Shown here one piece after another: positions 1 to 9,947 of a stretch of DNA of 64,000 nt. A model generated the notes under the pieces. It saw nothing but the letters and a program-made list of their open reading frames with translations. It did no database searches and was not told where the DNA came from. The position numbers and the translations under genes are program-made. The stretch comes from Phocaeicola oris (GTDB lineage Bacteria > Bacteroidota > Bacteroidia > Bacteroidales > Bacteroidaceae). The DNA lies in the NCBI RefSeq assembly GCF_021295095.1, contig NZ_JAJLQX010000001.1:248001-312000 (forward strand). Direction: 5' to 3'. Every line of letters starts with the position of its first letter. The stretch's first letter is position 1.

Positions 1-2386
1 GACGGACACCTTGAGTAGCACGACCCATAATCCGTACATCAGCCAATTTCAAACGAATCGTAATACCCGATTTATTAATAATCATCAGGTCATGATCGTT
101 CGTAACACTCTTAATTGCGATAAGTTTACCGGTCTTATCGGTTATATTTAAGGTCTTTACACCTTTACCTCCACGATTTGTCAGACGATAATCCTCTATC
201 TCTGAACGTTTTCCGTAACCCTGCTCTGAAACAACCATAATTGTTTCATTCTTTGGGTCTTTGATACGAACCATTCCTATAACATAGTCGTCACCATCAT
301 CTAAAGTCATACCTTTAACACCGGTAGCTGTACGTCCCATCATACGGACTGTATGTTCGTTAAAACGAACTGCGCGACCATTTCTATTTGCTATGATAAT
401 TTCATCTTCACGACGAGTCAAGCATACATCAATTACTTCATCGCCTTCTAATATATTAATAGCATTAATACCATTAGTACGCGGACGTGAATACTGTTCA
501 AGCAAAGTCTTCTTCAAAAGCCCCCGCTTAGTACAGAACATCAAGCAATGTTCATTAATGTATTGCGTATTGGACAAATCCTTAATGCGGATATATGCTG
601 TAACAGCGTCTCCGGGTTCTATATTCAGTACATTTTGAATAGCACGCCCTTTTGAAGTCTTATTGCCTTCGGGTATTTCATAAACTTTCAGCCAGAAGCA
701 ACGTCCTTTCTTTGTGAAGAACATCATCGTATTATGCATTGTAGCCGGATAAATGTGCTCAACAAAGTCAGTATCACGAGTTTCGCTTCCCTTCGAACCG
801 ACTCCGCCTCTGTTTTGTGTACGGAAATCAGATAACAAGGTACGCTTGATATATCCTAAATGAGAAATAGTAATTACTACATCATCGTCGGCATAGAAAT
901 CTTCCGGATTAAAGCTATCGTCAGCGTCATAACGGATTTGAGTACGACGTTCATCACCATATTTCTCTTTTACTTCTATCAGCTCATCTTTAATAACTTT
1001 CTTGCAAAGTTCCGGATCATCAAGGATAGACTGCAAATAAGCAATTTGTTTTTCAAGTTCCTCGTACTCTGCGTGCAACTGTTCTTGAGATAATCCTGTC
1101 AACTGACGGAGTCGCATCTCAACAATGGCTTTTGCCTGAACATCATCCAAGTTGAAACGTTTGCATAAATTCTCTGTGGCTTCTTGCGGAGTTTTTGAGG
1201 CGCGAATAATATGAACAACTTCATCAATATTATCGCAAGCAATAATCAAACCTTCCAGAATATGAGCACGTTCCTGAGCCTTCTTCAAATCGAACTTAGT
1301 TCGACGGATAACCACATCGTGACGATGTCTGATAAAGTATTTGATTAGATCTTTCAGATTCAAGCATTTCGGACGTCCGTTTACCAAAGCGATATTGTTG
1401 ACGCTAAAGGCAGACTGCATAGCGGTAAGTTTGAATAACTTGTTTAATACCACATTTGCGTTCGCATCGCGCTTAATATCAATGACAATTCGCATACCTT
1501 CACGATCGGACTCGTCATTGACATTTGAAATTCCTTCAATTTTCTTATCGTTGACCAACGAAGCAATATTTTCAATGAGCTCTTTCTTATTAACATTATA
1601 AGGTATCTCTTCAACGATTATCTTATCGTGATTCTCTTCGCTTTCTATCTCAGTTTTGGCACGCATAACAACACGTCCTTTACCTGTTTCATAAGCATCG
1701 CGAACGCCGCCGATACCGTTAATAAAACCACCGGTTGGAAAATCAGGGCCTTTGATATATTTCATTAGTCCGGCAACATCAATGTCGGGGTCGTCAATAT
1801 AAGCGATACAGCCGTCAATTACTTCAGATAAATTATGTGTAGGCATGTTAGTAGCCATACCGACAGCAATACCGGACGCGCCGTTCACTAACAGATTCGG
1901 AATACGAGTCGGCATTACGGTCGGTTCCTTCAATGTATCATCGAAGTTGTTGACCATATCAACCGTTTCTTTGTACAAATCTTGCATCATTTCCTCGCCG
2001 ATCGGTTTCAAACGAGCTTCAGTATAACGCATTGCGGCTGCGCTATCACCATCGATAGAGCCAAAATTACCTTGCCCGTCTACCAACGGGTAACGCATAG
2101 CCCAGTCTTGAGCTTGGCGAACTAACGCGCCGTATACTGAAGAATCACCATGTGGATGATATTTACCGAGAACCTCTCCTACGATTCTGGCACATTTCTT
2201 ATATGGTTTATCTGATGTATTACCCAGTTCCATCATACCATAGAGAATACGTCGATGAACCGGCTTAAATCCATCACGAACATCTGGGAGGGCACGAGCA
2301 ACGATTACTGACATAGAGTAATCAATGTACGATGACTTCATTTCCTCGTCGATGTTAACCTTTATAATTCTGTCTTGATCTTGCAT
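1..2386 (-). CDS. gyrA: DNA gyrase subunit A (3' end outside window)
   Basis: GyrA is the DNA breakage and rejoining subunit of gyrase, which introduces negative supercoils together with GyrB. The reading frame opens at the ATG at 2384-2386 and runs without a stop to the left window edge, about 795 codons, so only the last part of the C-terminal pinwheel domain is missing. The N-terminal DARPDVRDG-type segment, the [10 protein letters not shown] quinolone-resistance region and the [11 protein letters not shown] motif are all present. The tyrosine at about residue 121 matches the DNA-linking catalytic tyrosine. The equivalents of E. coli S83 and D87 are Ser and Gly; I infer Gly to be an ordinary lineage variant rather than resistance. 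Identification is secure. The gene is divergent from clpC across a 588-bp gap that contains a short palindromic array. Confidence 0.97.
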   Translation of the reverse strand, partial: MQDQDRIIKVNIDEEMKSSYIDYSMSVIVARALPDVRDGFKPVHRRILYGMMELGNTSDKPYKKCARIVGEVLGKYHPHGDSSVYGALVRQAQDWAMRYPLVDGQGNFGSIDGDSAAAMRYTEARLKPIGEEMMQDLYKETVDMVNNFDDTLKEPTVMPTRIPNLLVNGASGIAVGMATNMPTHNLSEVIDGCIAYIDDPDIDVAGLMKYIKGPDFPTGGFINGIGGVRDAYETGKGRVVMRAKTEIESEENHDKIIVEEIPYNVNKKELIENIASLVNDKKIEGISNVNDESDREGMRIVIDIKRDANANVVLNKLFKLTAMQSAFSVNNIALVNGRPKCLNLKDLIKYFIRHRHDVVIRRTKFDLKKAQERAHILEGLIIACDNIDEVVHIIRASKTPQEATENLCKRFNLDDVQAKAIVEMRLRQLTGLSQEQLHAEYEELEKQIAYLQSILDDPELCKKVIKDELIEVKEKYGDERRTQIRYDADDSFNPEDFYADDDVVITISHLGYIKRTLLSDFRTQNRGGVGSKGSETRDTDFVEHIYPATMHNTMMFFTKKGRCFWLKVYEIPEGNKTSKGRAIQNVLNIEPGDAVTAYIRIKDLSNTQYINEHCLMFCTKRGLLKKTLLEQYSRPRTNGINAINILEGDEVIDVCLTRREDEIIIANRNGRAVRFNEHTVRMMGRTATGVKGMTLDDGDDYVIGMVRIKDPKNETIMVVSEQGYGKRSEIEDYRLTNRGGKGVKTLNITDKTGKLIAIKSVTNDHDLMIINKSGITIRLKLADVRIMGRATQGVR

Positions 2387-2723
2387 TTAAAATAGTACCT
2401 TATTTATAATATCTAAAAAACCTTGTAAAAATACGACTTTTACCCCATATACGAAAAGATTTAGGCAAAAAAGTTGTTTCTTTACTTGTTTTTAGGACAA
2501 TTTACATCGAATGTTAAATCTTCTTGCCGATTTATACTAAACTAATTCATCAGGTGTACTATATAAATAAGGTATAGATAAAATAAATTGGCCTATACAT
2601 GAATCACCGCGTAAGAATATTTATCCTCAACAGATATTTTTCGCTTGCGAAATAGCAATTATATGGGACGAATTAATCATAACCTTTGAAAAACTAATCG
2701 TGTTTTCTTATAAACTAAACTTC
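2387..2723. other. Intergenic region between gyrA and clpC, left part
   Basis: No open frame of note and no RNA gene is visible here. On the minus strand a TATTTTTA box about 20-30 bases upstream of gyrA could be its -7 element, but I cannot find a convincing -33 element. The region is strongly AT-rich. The rest of the gap holds the 23-bp palindromic array (2724-2810) and the clpC promoter. Confidence 0.4.
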
Positions 2724-2810
2724 TCACCAGTTGTGGCAAAGGTCTCTCACGATAGGTGGTAAACATCTCTCACCTATCGTGACAAGCGTTTATCACGAAT
2801 GGTGAGAGAC
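2724..2810. repeat. Array of four 13-bp dyad cores at 23-bp period (second array class)
   Basis: Four copies of TCAC-N5-GTGR start at 2724, 2747, 2770 and 2793, so the period is exactly 23 bp: a 13-bp core plus a 10-bp spacer. The third core, TCACCTATCGTGA, is close to the reverse complement of the second. The last three cores are bracketed by GTCTCTCAC (2742-2750) and GTGAGAGAC (2802-2810), a perfect 9-bp inverted repeat. The layout (dyad core plus 10-bp spacer, inverted ends, intergenic) parallels the 22-bp arrays elsewhere in the window, but the core sequence is different. It lies between the divergent gyrA and clpC genes. Function unknown: a binding-site array or a short intergenic element are both possible. 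Confidence 0.8.
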
Positions 2811-2908
2811 TTAATTGTTCAGAAAATTGGAATAACTCGTCTTTTTAAAAAGATTAAATTTCTTTTTTTGGCACGTTATTTGTCTAAAAGAAAGAAATAA
2901 TGATTTCA

Positions 2909-2940
2909 TTGATAGATGTAAATTTTAAAGTGTATATTTG
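2909..2940 (+). promoter_or_regulatory. Predicted clpC promoter
   Basis: A TTG at 2909-2911 lies 21 bp upstream of TATATTTG (2933-2940), which matches the Bacteroidota primary sigma-factor pattern. Transcription would begin about 7 bp later, leaving a leader of roughly 30 nt ahead of clpC. Confidence 0.6.
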
Positions 2941-2960
2941 TAATTAGAAAAATTAGACTT

Positions 2961-2966
2961 AGGAGG
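2961..2966 (+). promoter_or_regulatory. Strong Shine-Dalgarno site of clpC
   Basis: AGGAGG lies 8 bases before the clpC ATG. Genes in this phylum mostly lack Shine-Dalgarno sequences, and most neighbours here have only A-rich leaders, so this full-length site stands out and fixes the start codon. Confidence 0.7.
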
Positions 2967-2974
2967 TTAATTTT

Positions 2975-5491
2975 ATGAAGAATCAATTTTCACAACGGGT
3001 GACCGACATAATAACTTATAGCAAGGAGGAAGCATATCGCCTTCAAAACGATTATATTGGCGCAGAACACTTATTGCTGGGACTGATTCGTGAAGGGGAA
3101 GGAAAGGCCATAGATATTCTCAACGCGCTTCATGTCAACTTGGCGGAAGTGAAAAGAAGTATTGAGGAACTATTAAAACTCCACTCAAAGGTAAATGAGA
3201 ATACAACAAACGAAGACATAAACTTTAATGAACAAGCTTCGCGCGTTTTAAAACTCTGCATACTTGAATCAAAACTGCTGAATAGTGAAATTGCCGATTC
3301 TGAGCATATTCTTCTGGCAATTATGAAACTTGACAAGAACGACGCGCGGAATCTGCTGGAAACATACGGTGTTACTTATCAGAATGTGTACGATCAACTT
3401 TCGTTGAAGCCGGATGTTCATAACGGATTGGGGTTTAGCGAGGATGAAGATGATGATGATGAGAATATGCCACACAGTAATATAAATGGCCCGATGGGGA
3501 CTCAACAACAGACTCGTATTCACCAACCAAAGAATGACACGCCTGCTCTCGATGCTTTTGGAACGGATTTAACCAGAATGGCTGAAGAAGGAAAGCTTGA
3601 TCCTGTTATAGGACGTGACAAAGAGATAGAGCGAGTAGCTCAAATCCTTACACGGCGCAAGAAAAACAATCCGGTTTTAATTGGTGAGCCGGGGGTTGGA
3701 AAGTCTGCTATAGTAGAAGGACTTGCTTTGCGAATTGTTCAACGGAAAGTATCGCGCATACTGTTCGATAAACGAGTAGTATCGCTCGACTTGGCTGCGG
3801 TGGTAGCAGGAACAAAATATCGCGGACAGTTTGAAGAACGTTTGCGTTCTATCCTTGCCGAGTTAAAAAAGAATACGAATATCATTTTGTTTATCGATGA
3901 AATTCATACGATTATCGGTGCCGGTTCGGCAGCCGGTTCTATGGATGCCGCAAATATGCTGAAGCCTTCTCTTTCCAGAGGTGAAATTCAGTGTATCGGA
4001 GCAACCACTTTGGATGAATACCGTCAGAGTATAGAAAAAGACCGTGCTCTGGAACGTCGTTTCCAGAAGATTATTGTTGAGCCTACGACGCCGGAAGAAA
4101 CACTCCAAATCCTTGAACAGATTAAAGATAAATACGAGGATCACCATAATGTGACTTATACCGAAGCTGCACTGAAAGCGTGTGTTTCGTTAACTGAGCG
4201 TTATATCAATGATCGCTTTTTCCCTGATAAAGCTATTGACGCGCTTGATGAGGCAGGATCGCGCGTACACCTTATTAATATAGCAGCTCCGAAAGAGTTG
4301 GAACAGCAGGAAAAGCGCATTGAGCAAATGAAGGTCTTAAAAAACCAAGCGGTTAAAGATCAGAATTTTGAACTTGCAGCCAACTATCGTGATAAAGAAA
4401 AGACGTTAGGTTTGCAATTAGACGCATTGCGCGACCAATGGGAACAGCAAATGAAAGAGAATCGTCAGATTGTTGACGAAAGTCAGATAGAAGATATTGT
4501 ATCTCAAATGTCGGGCGTGCCTATTCAACGTATGGTTCAGTCGGAAGGAAAGCGTCTGTTGACGATGAAATCTGATTTGAAATCAAAAGTCATCGGTCAA
4601 GATAAAGCGATTGATGTACTTGTGAAAGCTATTCAACGCAATCGTTTAGGTCTTAAAGAGCCGAATCGCCCTATTGGAACATTCATGTTCGTAGGTCCTA
4701 CTGGAGTTGGTAAAACCTATTTAGCCCAGCAATTGGCTTTACTCATGTTCGGATCAAAAGATGCCGTTATTCGGGTAGATATGAGTGAATATATGCAAGA
4801 CTTTAACGTCTCCCGTCTGATTGGCGCGCCTCCGGGATACGTCGGTTTTGAAGAAGGCGGTCAATTGACAGAGAAAGTTCGTCGCAAGCCCTACTCTATC
4901 ATATTACTTGATGAGATAGAAAAAGCACATCAAAATGTCTATAATATCTTGCTCCAAGTAATGGATGAAGGTCGTCTGACCGATGGTCAAGGTCGTACCA
5001 TCGACTTTAAAAATACCATTATTATCATGACATCCAATGTGGGCAGTCGGGAGTTGAAAGAGTTCGGTAAAGGCATTGGCTTTACAGCCGGAACGGAGCA
5101 AACTATGGAGAGTTACAGTAATTCTATCATTGACAAAGCTTTGCATAAGCGTTTTGCTCCCGAATTTCTGAACCGTCTGGATGAAGTGATAAATTTCGAG
5201 CAGTTGAATATGGATTCGCTGATTAAGATTATAGATATTGAGCTAAAAGGGTTGGTCGACCGTATTGATAAGATCGGTTATCACTTTGTAATTGACGATG
5301 AGGCAAAGAAATTCGTTGCCGAAAAGGGTTATGATGTAGAATACGGAGCCCGTCCGTTGAAGCGAGCTATTCAGAAATACATAGAAGATGAATTGTCAGA
5401 GTTCATCCTTAATTCCGAACTCACCTCAGGCGACACTATTCTTGCGACCTACGATAAGGATAAAAACAAATTAGTTATGTCAATTAAGTAA
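2975..5491 (+). CDS. clpC: ATP-dependent Clp protease ATP-binding subunit ClpC
   Basis: ClpC is a cytoplasmic AAA+ unfoldase that forms a hexamer, unfolds substrates and feeds them to ClpP. The 838-residue product has the expected order: a Clp N-terminal repeat domain (about 1-145), a first AAA module with Walker A GEPGVGKS at 237-244 and Walker B near 305, a UVR-like coiled middle segment near 447-480 that marks ClpC rather than ClpA or ClpB, a second AAA module with GPTGVGKT at 574-581, and a C-terminal D2-small domain. An acidic linker of consecutive Asp/Glu residues follows the N domain. It has its own promoter and strong ribosome-binding site and ends in a hairpin terminator, so it is probably monocistronic. 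Heat or stress control is plausible from its position ahead of htpG but is not shown by a recognisable operator. Confidence 0.96.
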   Translation: MKNQFSQRVTDIITYSKEEAYRLQNDYIGAEHLLLGLIREGEGKAIDILNALHVNLAEVKRSIEELLKLHSKVNENTTNEDINFNEQASRVLKLCILESKLLNSEIADSEHILLAIMKLDKNDARNLLETYGVTYQNVYDQLSLKPDVHNGLGFSEDEDDDDENMPHSNINGPMGTQQQTRIHQPKNDTPALDAFGTDLTRMAEEGKLDPVIGRDKEIERVAQILTRRKKNNPVLIGEPGVGKSAIVEGLALRIVQRKVSRILFDKRVVSLDLAAVVAGTKYRGQFEERLRSILAELKKNTNIILFIDEIHTIIGAGSAAGSMDAANMLKPSLSRGEIQCIGATTLDEYRQSIEKDRALERRFQKIIVEPTTPEETLQILEQIKDKYEDHHNVTYTEAALKACVSLTERYINDRFFPDKAIDALDEAGSRVHLINIAAPKELEQQEKRIEQMKVLKNQAVKDQNFELAANYRDKEKTLGLQLDALRDQWEQQMKENRQIVDESQIEDIVSQMSGVPIQRMVQSEGKRLLTMKSDLKSKVIGQDKAIDVLVKAIQRNRLGLKEPNRPIGTFMFVGPTGVGKTYLAQQLALLMFGSKDAVIRVDMSEYMQDFNVSRLIGAPPGYVGFEEGGQLTEKVRRKPYSIILLDEIEKAHQNVYNILLQVMDEGRLTDGQGRTIDFKNTIIIMTSNVGSRELKEFGKGIGFTAGTEQTMESYSNSIIDKALHKRFAPEFLNRLDEVINFEQLNMDSLIKIIDIELKGLVDRIDKIGYHFVIDDEAKKFVAEKGYDVEYGARPLKRAIQKYIEDELSEFILNSELTSGDTILATYDKDKNKLVMSIK

Positions 5492-5511
5492 TAGTTGGAC
5501 AGATAGTATAG

Positions 5512-5549
5512 ACAAAATGTCAGAAGCACTCACTTCTGGCATTTTGTTT
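5512..5549 (+). terminator. Terminator after clpC
   Basis: ACAAAATGTCAGAAG at 5512-5526 pairs with CTTCTGGCATTTTGT at 5533-5547 (15 bp, one G-U pair, 6-nt loop). The A-rich left arm and T-rich right arm suggest it could work in both directions. Confidence 0.75.
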
Positions 5550-5590
5550 GTCATATCAGTCAACAAAACAAATAATAAAAACAACAGATT

Positions 5591-7642
5591 ATGCAAAAAG
5601 GTAATATTGGGGTTACAACAGAAAATATATTCCCCGTTATTAAGAAGTTTTTATATAGCGATCATGAGATTTTTCTTCGCGAAATAGTTTCTAACGCAAT
5701 TGACGCTACTCAGAAGTTAAAGACACTGGCTCAGTCCGGCGAATTCAAAGATGAGCTTGGCGATTTAACCGTTCATGTTAAGTTGGAAAAAGACACATTA
5801 ACTATTTCCGATCGGGGTATTGGCATGACAGCCGAAGAAATTGACAAGTATATTAATCAGATTGCTTTTTCCGGCGCCAATGATTTTCTGGAGAAATATA
5901 AGAATGACGCAAATGCTATCATTGGGCATTTCGGTTTAGGATTCTATTCTGCGTTTATGGTTTCTAAAAAGGTAGAAATCATTACCAAATCGTATAAGCA
6001 AGATGCCAAAGCTGCTCATTGGACTTGCGATGGTTCTCCTTCGTTTGTGCTGGAAGATTCCGATAAAGCTGATCGTGGTACCGATATTATCCTTCATATT
6101 GATGACGACTGTCGGGAATTTTTGCAGGAGTCACGAATCAGTGAACTGTTAAATAAGTATTGTCGCTTTTTACCTGTTCCTATTGCTTTCGGAAAAAAGA
6201 AAGAATGGAAAGACGGTAAGCAGGTTGAAACTGCCGAAGATTTAATTGTTAACGATGTAGATCCGTTATGGACAAAACGTCCGGCCGATTTGAAAGACGA
6301 AGACTATAAGAAATTCTATCACGACCTCTACCCTATGGCCGACGATCCTCTGTTTTGGATTCACTTGAACGTGGATTATCCTTTCCATTTGACCGGTATC
6401 CTTTATTTCCCGAAAGTTCATCGCCATGTTGAACTCCAGAAGAATAAAATCCAGCTTTATTGTAATCAGGTTTTTGTAACTGACATTGTCGAAGGCATTG
6501 TTCCTGAGTTTATGACATTGCTTCATGGCGTCATCGATTCTCCGGATATACCTCTGAATGTGTCCCGTTCTTATTTACAGAGCGATTCCAACGTAAAAAA
6601 AATCTCTACATATATTACAAAGAAGGTAGCCGACCGCTTAGATCAGATATTTAAGGATAACCGATCTGAATTTGAACAAAAGTGGGATAATCTTAGGATT
6701 TTCATTAACTTCGGAATGCTGACACAAGAGGATTTTTATGAGCGTGCTACGAAGTTTAACCTTTTAAAAGATACGGAAGGAAAATACTATACCTTGGATG
6801 AATATAAGGAATTGATAAAAGGTGAGCAGACTGATAAGGACGGTTCAATAGTCTATCTTTACGCCAATAATAAAGATGAGCAGTATAGCTTTATACAAGC
6901 TGCAAACAACAAGGGATATAACGTATTGTTGATGGATGGCGAAATAGATGTTGCTGTAGTCAACATGTTAGAACAGAAGTTAGACAAGACTCGTTTTGTC
7001 CGTGTTGATAGTGATACTGTCGAGCGTTTGATTCCTAAGAAAGATTCTACAAAAGATGAATTGGAGAAAGCGGAGAATAGCCTTCTCTCTACCATGTTCA
7101 GTTCACAATTGCCTAAGAACGAAAAAATGGATTTTCATGTTATGACGGAGTCTATGGGTGAAAACAATGAACCGATTATTATTACTCAAAGCGAATATAT
7201 GCGTCGTATGAAAGATATGGCAAATATTCAGGCAGGAATGGGATACTATGGCCAGATGCCTGATATGTATACCGTTGTTTTGAACTCCGACCATCATCTG
7301 ATTAAAGATTTATTGAATAAGGCAGAAGAATCATGTAAAGCTGCTCTTACTCCTATTGATGTTGAGATGACTACCATCCGGAAACGTCATGATGAACTTT
7401 GGGCAGCTCGGCAGGGAAAGAAAGATGATGAAGTACCACAGAGCGAGAAAGATGAGTTAGATAATATCAATAAAACTCTAAATGAAAAGAAAACGCAGAA
7501 AGATGCCATTATCACCGAATATGCTAAAGATAATCAAATTGTTCATCAATTGATTGATCTGGCACTTCTTCAGAATAATCTGTTGAAAGGTGAAGCTTTG
7601 AGTGAATTCATCAAGCGAAGTGTGAATATGATTAAGGAATAA
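5591..7642 (+). CDS. htpG: Molecular chaperone HtpG (Hsp90)
   Basis: HtpG is the bacterial Hsp90, a cytoplasmic ATP-driven dimeric chaperone. The 683-residue product is slightly longer than the E. coli protein, usual for Bacteroidota. The GHKL ATPase pocket is intact: REIVSNAIDA with E31, N35 and D38, DRGIGMT with D74, and GHFGLGFYSAF near residue 112. Middle and C-terminal dimerisation domains follow, with a lysine- and glutamate-rich helical segment around 600-650. It lies 99 bp after clpC beyond a terminator, in the same direction, so the two stress chaperone genes are neighbours but probably not co-transcribed. A clear hairpin terminator follows. Confidence 0.97.
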   Translation: MQKGNIGVTTENIFPVIKKFLYSDHEIFLREIVSNAIDATQKLKTLAQSGEFKDELGDLTVHVKLEKDTLTISDRGIGMTAEEIDKYINQIAFSGANDFLEKYKNDANAIIGHFGLGFYSAFMVSKKVEIITKSYKQDAKAAHWTCDGSPSFVLEDSDKADRGTDIILHIDDDCREFLQESRISELLNKYCRFLPVPIAFGKKKEWKDGKQVETAEDLIVNDVDPLWTKRPADLKDEDYKKFYHDLYPMADDPLFWIHLNVDYPFHLTGILYFPKVHRHVELQKNKIQLYCNQVFVTDIVEGIVPEFMTLLHGVIDSPDIPLNVSRSYLQSDSNVKKISTYITKKVADRLDQIFKDNRSEFEQKWDNLRIFINFGMLTQEDFYERATKFNLLKDTEGKYYTLDEYKELIKGEQTDKDGSIVYLYANNKDEQYSFIQAANNKGYNVLLMDGEIDVAVVNMLEQKLDKTRFVRVDSDTVERLIPKKDSTKDELEKAENSLLSTMFSSQLPKNEKMDFHVMTESMGENNEPIIITQSEYMRRMKDMANIQAGMGYYGQMPDMYTVVLNSDHHLIKDLLNKAEESCKAALTPIDVEMTTIRKRHDELWAARQGKKDDEVPQSEKDELDNINKTLNEKKTQKDAIITEYAKDNQIVHQLIDLALLQNNLLKGEALSEFIKRSVNMIKE

Positions 7643-7667
7643 TAAGCTGTCTTTTACAAGCAAAAGG

Positions 7668-7702
7668 GTCGAATGGTCGTTATAAATCATTCGACTTTTT
7701 TT
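7668..7702 (+). terminator. Terminator after htpG
   Basis: GTCGAATG (7668-7675) pairs perfectly with CATTCGAC (7688-7695) and is followed directly by seven T residues. Confidence 0.85.
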
Positions 7703-7736
7703 ATTTGTCATAAAAATTAAAAAAGTAACTAAAAAA

Positions 7737-7767
7737 TTTGATTCTTTCTTTATTTCCGCTACATTTG
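7737..7767 (+). promoter_or_regulatory. Predicted aquaporin promoter, full consensus match
   Basis: TTTG (7737-7740), 19 bp, then TACATTTG (7760-7767). This matches the Bacteroidota housekeeping promoter TTTG-N19-TAnnTTTG at every defined base. Its intactness argues that the downstream frameshifted aquaporin gene is still transcribed. Confidence 0.75.
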
Positions 7768-7804
7768 ATGTCTGATAATATTATTTTCTTAAATAATTAT
7801 AGTT

Positions 7805-8487
7805 ATGAAAAAGTATTTAGCAGAATTAGTTGGTACGTTTGTATTAACATTTTTGGGTTGCAGTGCAGCTGTTAGTTTGAATTGCGGTTCCGATGCGGCT
7901 TCGGTTGTGGGGGGACAGCTGTTGCGTTTGGTTTATCAGTTGTTGCTATGGCATATACCATTGGCGGTATTTCCGGTTGTCATATCAATCCGGCTATCAC
8001 TTTAGGAGTATTCCTTAGTGGAAGAATGAGCGGTAAAGACGCAGCTATGTATATGGTTTTCCAAGTTATTGGCGCTATTATCGCCGCTGCTGTTTTGGCT
8101 GGCATCGTTGCTACATCTCCGGGGCTGGCTCAAGGCACAACAACCGGTGCAAACGCTTGTGCGGCAGGTACAACTAATGGTTTATTCGTAGAAATTGTGC
8201 TTACCTGTATTTTTGTTCTCGTTGTGTTAGGCGCAACTGCAAAGACTAACGGCGCGACTAACAATTTTGCAGGCTTGGCTATTGGCCTCTCTTTAATCCT
8301 TATTCATCTGGTCGGTATCCATTATACAGGAACATCTGTTAATCCGGCGCGCTCTATCGGTCCTGCTCTTTTTCAAGGTGGTCAGGCTCTTGCTGAACTT
8401 TGGGTATTTATTGTTGGCCCTTTCGTTGGCGGTGCTCTTGCTGCCGGAATATGGAAAGTTATCAGCCTTGATAAGAAAGAAAACTAA
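7805..8487 (+). CDS. aqpZ: Aquaporin Z family channel, interrupted by a frameshift at a G6 run
   Basis: AqpZ is an inner-membrane water channel of the MIP family. The N-terminal 36 or so residues are read from the ATG at 7805 (MKKYLAELVGTFVLTFLG, first membrane helix). From GTAVAFGLSVVAMAY onward the protein continues in the -1 frame to the stop at 8487. Both pore motifs are present downstream, HINPAITL and SVNPARS. The switch occurs at a run of six G residues (7909-7914) read as GTG GGG GGA. One additional G, or a -1 ribosomal shift on the heptamer G-GGG-GGA, would restore a 227-residue protein, the usual AqpZ length. As written, translation of the first frame stops at 8005 after 66 residues. 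It may be a sequencing or assembly error in the homopolymer, a phase-variable or decayed gene, or programmed frameshifting. The promoter and terminator are intact. Confidence 0.85.
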
Positions 8488-8502
8488 TATCTATTTTGAT
8501 GA

Positions 8503-8534
8503 TAAAAGGGCGGCTTGATAAGTCGCCTTTTCTT
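8503..8534 (+). terminator. Terminator after aquaporin gene
   Basis: A GC-rich stem, GGCGGCT with AGTCGCC (one G-U pair), is flanked by complementary A and T tracts and followed by a T-rich tail. Confidence 0.75.
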
Positions 8535-8646
8535 TTGTTTCTATATATCATGATATGAGTTTAATGAATTTGCAAAGTTCTTTTTAGATGGATACACACG
8601 ACTTTGAGAGAAAGCTATTATTTCGATACGTAAGAATGTAGAATAA

Positions 8647-9018
8647 CTACCGCACTATCTGACGCCCAAAAGGAGTCAGCGCAATGTGTGCCATCTTCAT
8701 GTGTTGCTTCCCAAATGGAGCGCCAATAATGGTAATATAAAGAAGTATTCCGAAAAATACATGCGTAAGGGCTATCCATATACCGCCTATGAAGAACCAG
8801 ATAAGATTCATCAACGTACTAAGACAACTCGGCTGACCGGCTGCCGGACGGACTTTCGAACCAAAAGGCCACAAGCATAACATCCCAATCTTTAGCGTTT
8901 GTAATCCGAAAGGTATGCCAATGATTGTAATCATCAGAGCAACACTTGCCAAGAAATACTCAATAGCTGTTTCTGCTCCACCAAAAATCAACCAGATTAT
9001 ATTGCCTAAAACTTTCAT
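8647..9018 (-). CDS. yccF: YccF domain-containing inner membrane protein
   Basis: The 123-residue protein contains two copies of the short YccF (DUF307) module, each a hydrophobic helix pair ending in an IIGxPFG...PFG signature: one near residues 33-53 (IIGIPFG then LWPFG) and one near 96-118 (IIGAPFG then LTPFG). The family is an inner membrane protein of unknown function. Length and both repeats are normal. It stands alone, convergent with the aquaporin gene; a minus-strand TATATTTG box (9047-9054) about 30 bp upstream is a likely -7 element. Confidence 0.9.
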   Translation of the reverse strand: MKVLGNIIWLIFGGAETAIEYFLASVALMITIIGIPFGLQTLKIGMLCLWPFGSKVRPAAGQPSCLSTLMNLIWFFIGGIWIALTHVFFGILLYITIIGAPFGKQHMKMAHIALTPFGRQIVR

Positions 9019-9091
9019 TCTCTTTACCTTTAAACGATATTTGGGACAAATATACGAGATAATTTTCTTAACTTCGTAACCAAATTAATAA

Positions 9092-9123
9092 TTGATATGA
9101 AAAAAACGGAAAATGTACTTTTG
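9092..9123 (+). promoter_or_regulatory. Predicted promoter of the YfiH-family gene
   Basis: TTG at 9092-9094, a 21-bp spacer and TACTTTTG at 9116-9123 fit the phylum consensus; the start codon lies about 48 bp downstream. Confidence 0.55.
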
Positions 9124-9170
9124 GGCAAAAGACAGAGAAACTATATTTAGCAAGCATTAAAGAAAAGAAA

Positions 9171-9947
9171 ATGAGCTATCAAATAGATAAACACTACATT
9201 ACTTATCGCCTATTCGATTCGCACCCCGAAATGACAGCTTTCTCAACTACTCGTCACGGAGGAGTTAGTGATGGAACATACGCTACATTTAACTGCACCA
9301 TTCACGGAGGAGATTCACCGGAACATGTTAACAGGAACTTACAACTACTCTCCGGCTCCTTGCCGAATCAGCCGGATCGTTACATCATTCCGCGTCAGTG
9401 CCATAAAAATACAATATGTTTTATAGAAGATAAAGATACTGAATATAACTTGGAGGATGTAGATGCCGTAGTAACAAATATTCCGAAAGTATGTGTATGC
9501 GTGTCTACGGCCGACTGTGTACCCATACTTCTTTATGATTCTGCAAAGCATGTGGTTGCAGCCGTTCATTCCGGTTGGAGGGGTACGGTAATTCGTATTA
9601 TAGAAACTACGATTGATGCGTTAAAGCAGAGATACGATTGTAATTCTTCCGACATTTTGGCATGTATTGGACCAAGCATTTCACTTGCAGCCTTTGAAGT
9701 TGGCAATGAAGTGTACGATACATTTCATCATGCCGGATTTGATATGCGTTTAATAGCCAGACATTACAATAAATGGCACATCGATTTATGGGAAGCCAAT
9801 CGTCAGATACTGCTTTCGAAAGGTGTACTTGATAAACATATTGAAGTGAGTGGCATTTGTACTTATTATAATAATGAAGACTTTTTCTCTGCACGTCGGT
9901 TAGGGAAAAAATCAGGACGCATTCTGAACGGAATAATGCTACTTTAA
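9171..9947 (+). CDS. pgeF: YfiH/laccase-domain protein (purine nucleoside phosphorylase or peptidoglycan editing factor family)
   Basis: Members of this cytosolic metalloprotein family have been reported to act as purine nucleoside phosphorylases or adenosine deaminases, and as editing factors that keep wrong amino acids out of peptidoglycan precursors. The 258-residue product carries the family's metal-binding motifs: HGGVSDGTYATFN near the N terminus, STADCVPILLYD around residue 110 and AVHSGWRGT around residue 130, with the conserved Cys and His, and GPSISLAAFEVG around 165. The start ATG follows an A-rich leader and a predicted promoter. Its 3' end overlaps tilS on the other strand by 9 bp. 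The symbol follows family usage and the substrate is not shown by the sequence. Confidence 0.88.
   Translation: MSYQIDKHYITYRLFDSHPEMTAFSTTRHGGVSDGTYATFNCTIHGGDSPEHVNRNLQLLSGSLPNQPDRYIIPRQCHKNTICFIEDKDTEYNLEDVDAVVTNIPKVCVCVSTADCVPILLYDSAKHVVAAVHSGWRGTVIRIIETTIDALKQRYDCNSSDILACIGPSISLAAFEVGNEVYDTFHHAGFDMRLIARHYNKWHIDLWEANRQILLSKGVLDKHIEVSGICTYYNNEDFFSARRLGKKSGRILNGIMLL

Noticed and set aside
393-2027. Small plus-strand frames opposite gyrA
   Set aside because: They are antisense shadows of the GyrA coding sequence, with no start signal or protein-like pattern.
2742-2810. Invertible promoter bounded by inverted repeats
   Set aside because: The 9-bp repeats are short, no promoter sits inside, and no invertase gene is near; the regular 23-bp phasing explains the symmetry better.
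7882-8487. Aquaporin starting independently at the TTG at 7882
   Set aside because: It would lack the first transmembrane helix, which is encoded intact just upstream in the other frame.
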